NCBI GenBank assembly: GCA_002353885.1
Contig: DEKO01000147.1
Span: 1 to 64,000, forward strand
Length of the DNA stretch: 64,000 nt
Reading direction: 5' to 3'
DNA from: Porphyromonadaceae bacterium UBA2720
GTDB taxonomy: Bacteria; Bacteroidota; Bacteroidia; Bacteroidales; Muribaculaceae
Shown piece after piece: positions 60,634-64,000 of this stretch (the first letter of the stretch is position 1; each line of letters begins with the position of its first letter). The translations under genes were made by a program, and so were the position numbers. Under the pieces are notes generated by a model that did no database searches, was not told the DNA's origin, and saw nothing but the letters and a program-made list of their open reading frames with translations.

Positions 60634-61686
60634 ATGAAAATCAAGATATTGGCTATCGCGGCATTGGCCGCAATCATGGGGGCATGTGGCAGCGATGAAC
60701 CCAAACCCAGCATCAACGATGACGATGTGGTGCATGTCAAGGAAGAAGCCGACCGTACTGTGCTAATCGGCACAGAGGATGGCAAGGTGTACAACATGAA
60801 GGACGGCAGTGTCTATTCGCCCCTGACGGGCTGCGAGTGGGTCAACAACATGGCTATGCATGGCGAGGACTACTATGTGGCCGGCTACGGATCCACCTTG
60901 GGCGGCTTTTACTGGCACAATGGTGAGCCCGTTTCGCTTGATGTCGCCATTCATGAGACCTATGACATTGCCCGCAGCTACGACCATGTGTACGTTCTTG
61001 CCGATGCCGGCGAGGTGGGCTATGGCGTGTACCGTGATGGCACGTTGGTGGCCCAGACGAGCGAAGCGCAACTATCTGCCCTGGCAGTCTATGCCGACAA
61101 GTTCTATGCCGTGGGCAGCAAAAGAGAGACAGTGCCTGCACTGTTTACCAACAATGGTGTTGTGGAGCTTAGCAATGGAGGTTACCCAACAGTGGCCACA
61201 AGCATTGACTTGGTGGCCAACAGCCAGAATGTGACACACTATATCGCGGGCTATCATAGCCAGACCGTCGATGGTGTCGCATTAAGGATACCATGCCTGT
61301 GGCGAAATGGCACCTTGTCGACACTGCCGCTGAACTTCACCGACAGCGAGAAGAACCGCAATACCTATCGCTCGGGCATGGCCAACGATGTGGCGCATTC
61401 TGGTCAGATAATCTATACTGTGGGTTATCGCACCGACGGACATAACCGTCGGGCCACCGTGTGGATTACATCGACCAGCGATGACGACCAGGTGAGGACC
61501 TACTGGCAGGCCGATGGCAATGTTGAGGCCCAGGCCGTGCGTGTGCTGGTCTATGGCAGCGACATCTATGTGATGACGCTCGAGCACAACCTCGACACCG
61601 ATGCCTGGTGCACCCGCGTGTGGATGAATCACACGCTCAAGGGAACCGTTAACGGCATCATCGGCAACGCATTTGTAGTCATCTAA
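60634..61686 (+). CDS. lipoprotein with beta-propeller-like repeats, unknown function
   Basis: 350 residues from ATG 60634; lipobox region AAIMGACGSD (Cys 18). The body has five to six loosely similar units with V-Y-V/Y-x-x-G-Y, W-x-N-G-T/E and A-x-x-V/L-W motifs, as in Bacteroidetes propeller proteins. An ATG at 60607 would add a polar head ahead of the lipoprotein signal and is rejected. The peptidase-like lipoprotein gene follows 16 bp downstream, probably co-transcribed. Confidence 0.72.
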   Translation: MKIKILAIAALAAIMGACGSDEPKPSINDDDVVHVKEEADRTVLIGTEDGKVYNMKDGSVYSPLTGCEWVNNMAMHGEDYYVAGYGSTLGGFYWHNGEPVSLDVAIHETYDIARSYDHVYVLADAGEVGYGVYRDGTLVAQTSEAQLSALAVYADKFYAVGSKRETVPALFTNNGVVELSNGGYPTVATSIDLVANSQNVTHYIAGYHSQTVDGVALRIPCLWRNGTLSTLPLNFTDSEKNRNTYRSGMANDVAHSGQIIYTVGYRTDGHNRRATVWITSTSDDDQVRTYWQADGNVEAQAVRVLVYGSDIYVMTLEHNLDTDAWCTRVWMNHTLKGTVNGIIGNAFVVI

Positions 61687-61702
61687 ACCAGTAAGCGGAA
61701 AA

Positions 61703-62674
61703 ATGAAAATGCTATATGCAATGGTGGGACTAGCCATGATGACCATGGCTTGTGGAAGCGGCAACAATGCTGCCACTACAACCGAAAACAATTCAGACCA
61801 GACTGCACCCCCTGCCATGACATTCAGCGCCGACAGCGCCTATAGCTATGTCAAGCAACAGTGCGACATGGGGCCGCGTGTGCCCGGCACACCCGCTCAC
61901 GAGCGTTGTGCACAGTGGCTCACCGCCAGTTTGCGGCAGTGGTGCGACACCGTCGTTGTGCAACAAGCACCAGTCACGACCTTCGACGGCAAGCAACTCA
62001 ACTGCAAGAACATTGTGGGAACCTTCAACCCCCAGGCCAGCGACCGCTTGCTGGTGCTGGCACACTGGGACTGCCGCCCATGGGCCGACAATGACCCCGA
62101 CCCGTCGCTGCGTCAACAGCCTGTGATGGGTGCCAACGACGCAGCCAGCGGCACGGCTGTCATCCTCGAACTGGCGCATCTGATGGCTCAGCAGCGTCCC
62201 GAGGTGGGCGTTGACCTGCTGCTGGTCGACGTCGAGGACTGGGGTGAGAACGAGAATGAAGACTCATGGGCGCTGGGCACGCAATACTGGGCCAACAACC
62301 CGCATGTGGCTGGCTATCGTGCCAACTGCGGCATCCTCCTTGACATGGTCGGCACCCGCGGGGCACGATTCACACAGGAGTACTTCTCGAAGCAATATGC
62401 GCAGGGTGTGATTGACATGGTGTGGAAGACGGCCAGTCAGTCGGGCTTTGGTAGCTACTTTATCAACCAGGACGGTGGAGCCATCACCGATGACCATGTC
62501 ATGGTCAACCGCCTTGCTGGCATACCCACCATCGACATCATCGATATGCGGCTCGACAGCGACACGGGATTCTTCGATGGTTGGCACACCACCCACGACA
62601 CCCTCGACCAGATAGATCCCGCCACGCTGCGCGCCGTGGGCCAGACCCTGGTCAACCTCATCTACAACTGGTAG
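61703..62674 (+). CDS. M28 family lipoprotein, glutaminyl-cyclase-like
   Basis: 323 residues, lipobox MTMACGSG (Cys 15). M28 fold with HWDCRPWADND, GANDAASGTAVILELA, VDVEDWGENE and the final His in ITDDHV. The WAD(N)D segment and the single-Glu/Asp arrangement resemble zinc-dependent glutaminyl-peptide cyclotransferases, which form N-terminal pyroglutamate on exported proteins, more than aminopeptidases. In Bacteroidetes such QCs act in the periplasm after lipoprotein or signal-peptide cleavage. Activity is inferred. Confidence 0.82.
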   Translation: MKMLYAMVGLAMMTMACGSGNNAATTTENNSDQTAPPAMTFSADSAYSYVKQQCDMGPRVPGTPAHERCAQWLTASLRQWCDTVVVQQAPVTTFDGKQLNCKNIVGTFNPQASDRLLVLAHWDCRPWADNDPDPSLRQQPVMGANDAASGTAVILELAHLMAQQRPEVGVDLLLVDVEDWGENENEDSWALGTQYWANNPHVAGYRANCGILLDMVGTRGARFTQEYFSKQYAQGVIDMVWKTASQSGFGSYFINQDGGAITDDHVMVNRLAGIPTIDIIDMRLDSDTGFFDGWHTTHDTLDQIDPATLRAVGQTLVNLIYNW

Positions 62675-62750
62675 GAAATGATACAATCGGGGACGGTTCT
62701 CTTTTGTATCAAAAATCGCAACGAATCAATCATTCGCAAAGTTTGATCGC

Positions 62751-63599
62751 ATGAAATACTATATCGTCGACGCATTCACTGACCAGCCCTTCGGGGGCAA
62801 CCCTGCGGGAGTGGTGCTGCTGGAGCAGGGTGGGGCCTTCCCGAGCGATGATCTCATGCAGCACATCGCTGCCGAGTTGCGCTACAGCGAGACCGCATTT
62901 GTGCAGCAGAACGGCCCTGCAGAGTTCACCGTGCGCTACTTCACTCCGTGTGCCGAGGTCGACCTGTGCGGTCACGCCACTATCGCTACCTTTGGCACAC
63001 TAGTGCGCGAGGGCATCGTGCCCGCAGGCACCCTATGCGTCAATCACACCCTTGCCGGCGACCTGCAGGTCATGGCCGACGTGCAGGTGATGATGCAGAT
63101 GGCCCCGGCCCGGGTCATCGACCGCCACATCGACGTTGAGCGTCTGCACCACATCATGGCAGGCGAACAGCTGTCGCAATGGCCGCAATGGCCTGTCGAG
63201 ATCGTTACCACAGGTTTGCCCGACATCATCATGCCAGTGGCCAGTGTCGAGGCCCTGCACGCGCTACGGCCCGACATGGACGCACTGGCGCAGCTCAGTC
63301 GCGAGCTCGAGGTCACTGGTGTGCATGCCGTGGCCATGGCTAGCGACGACTATACAGCCCACGTTCGCAACTTCGGCCCCCTCTACGGTGTGCCCGAGGA
63401 GAGCGCCACCGGCACAGCTAATGCCGCGCTCACCCACTGGTTGCAGCGCCGCGGGTTCATCCAGCCTGGCGACAGTTGTCGTTTTGTCCAGGGCGAGGCC
63501 ATGCAGCGTCCATCGGTCGTGGCCACCACTCTGCAGCCTGACGGCACCATCTGGGTGGGTGGCACCTGTTTCATCGTCGCCCGTGGAGTGTTTTTTTGA
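62751..63599 (+). CDS. PhzF family isomerase/epimerase
   Basis: 282 residues, normal length. DAFTDQPFGGNPAGVV at the start, RYSETAFV with the catalytic-type Glu, DLCGHATIATFGTLV and TGTANAALTHWL identify the diaminopimelate-epimerase-like PhzF fold. Physiological substrate is unknown for most members; there are no phenazine genes nearby. Confidence 0.92.
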   Translation: MKYYIVDAFTDQPFGGNPAGVVLLEQGGAFPSDDLMQHIAAELRYSETAFVQQNGPAEFTVRYFTPCAEVDLCGHATIATFGTLVREGIVPAGTLCVNHTLAGDLQVMADVQVMMQMAPARVIDRHIDVERLHHIMAGEQLSQWPQWPVEIVTTGLPDIIMPVASVEALHALRPDMDALAQLSRELEVTGVHAVAMASDDYTAHVRNFGPLYGVPEESATGTANAALTHWLQRRGFIQPGDSCRFVQGEAMQRPSVVATTLQPDGTIWVGGTCFIVARGVFF

Positions 63600-63653
63600 A
63601 CCGCGAATGTCGTTTAATCATTCTCAATTCTCAATAAAAGAAAAAGAAGCATC

Positions 63654-64000
63654 ATGCTAGCACGAACCATCGCAGCCGCTGTGACAGGCATCGACGCCAT
63701 CAAGGTCGACATCGAGGTGTCAGTCGACTGGGGGTCGGGCTTCGTCATCGTCGGTCTGCCCGACACCGCCGTCAAGGAAAGCTGTGAGCGTGTGCGTTGC
63801 GCCATCCAGCAGGCAGGATATGATTTTCCCAACAAGAACGTTGTGATCAACCTCTCGCCCGCCGACATCAAGAAGGAGGGTTCGGCCTACGACCTGCCGC
63901 TGGCCATCGGCATCCTTGCCGCCGACGAGAAGATCAACATCGACCGCTTGGGCCGCTATATGCTCATGGGCGAGCTCTCGCTCGATGGTACCCTGCGCAC
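63654..64000 (+). CDS. YifB/ComM family Mg-chelatase-like AAA+ ATPase, partial
   Basis: The first 115 codons are present and the gene runs off the window. The start reads MLARTIAAAVTGIDAIKVDI, then VGLPDTAVKESCERVRCAI and NLSPADIKKEGSAYDLPLAIG, the ComM N-terminal (LonB-like fold) signature. ComM is a helicase promoting branch migration in natural transformation. It is preceded by AATTCTCA words at 63620-63636. Confidence 0.9.
   Translation, partial: MLARTIAAAVTGIDAIKVDIEVSVDWGSGFVIVGLPDTAVKESCERVRCAIQQAGYDFPNKNVVINLSPADIKKEGSAYDLPLAIGILAADEKINIDRLGRYMLMGELSLDGTLR

Noticed and set aside
62751..63599. Phenazine biosynthesis locus
   Set aside because: Only the PhzF-like gene is present; the family is widespread without phenazine synthesis.

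Overview
The window is a 64 kb piece of a Bacteroidales chromosome, perhaps from a Muribaculaceae-like gut bacterium; the family-level guess is weak. Four things point to Bacteroidales. Start codons generally lack Shine-Dalgarno sequences. Several genes have TTTG ~20 bp TAnnTTTG promoters. The division/cell-wall cluster has the Bacteroidetes order (rsmH-ftsL-ftsI-murE-mraY-murD-ftsW-murG-murC-ftsQ-ftsA-ftsZ, no murF or ddl inside). Several families typical of the phylum are present (DUF4294, beta-flower protein, kinase with TGS-like head, reverse rubrerythrin). Coding DNA is GC-rich with strong third-position bias, so long antisense frames are common and have been ignored.

Layout. 0.1-3.4 kb: MATE exporter and a secreted M28 peptidase. 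3.7-7.7 kb (minus): a membrane-tethered AraC regulator, then a compact operon with a sigma-54 activator, lptE, a TPR-like protein and secG. 7.9-8.7 kb: an acyltransferase. 9.05-25.7 kb: the complete dcw cluster, ended by a strong terminator behind ftsZ, with two foreign-looking insertions on either side of murC. 25.8-36.8 kb: adk and hpt (minus), NAD(P)HX repair, DUF1294, an overlapping pepD-GNAT-TrmH operon, an ABC exporter pair, and a periplasmic prolyl oligopeptidase. 37.2-51.0 kb: pheT, a NhaC-type antiporter, a broken secreted protein, M16 peptidase, folA, a nucleoside kinase, a GH3 enzyme, a beta-flower protein, an XRE-S24 regulator, and leuS. 51-64 kb: a secreted protein with a conserved tail, rdgB, DUF3298, hutH-hutI, glsA, a BASS-type transporter, reverse rubrerythrin, four envelope or secreted proteins of unknown or peptidase-like type, a PhzF-like protein, and the start of a ComM/YifB ATPase cut by the window edge.

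Functionally the window is mostly core: peptidoglycan precursor synthesis and septation, LPS and protein export (lptE, secG), two aminoacyl-tRNA synthetases, nucleotide hygiene and salvage (rdgB, hpt, adk, nucleoside kinase, folA), and histidine/glutamine to glutamate catabolism.

No prophage, CRISPR array, restriction or anti-phage island, tRNA or rRNA gene was seen. The unusual material is mainly non-coding or small: a GxxExxY gene bounded by inverted and direct repeats between murC and ftsQ; a decayed four-helix-bundle (23S IVS-type) gene set inside oppositely oriented copies of a GGTAGACC-type repeat; REP-like palindromes, one of which has become the N-terminus of dihydrofolate reductase; and many intergenic gaps filled by short words repeated with small variations, a different word in each gap.
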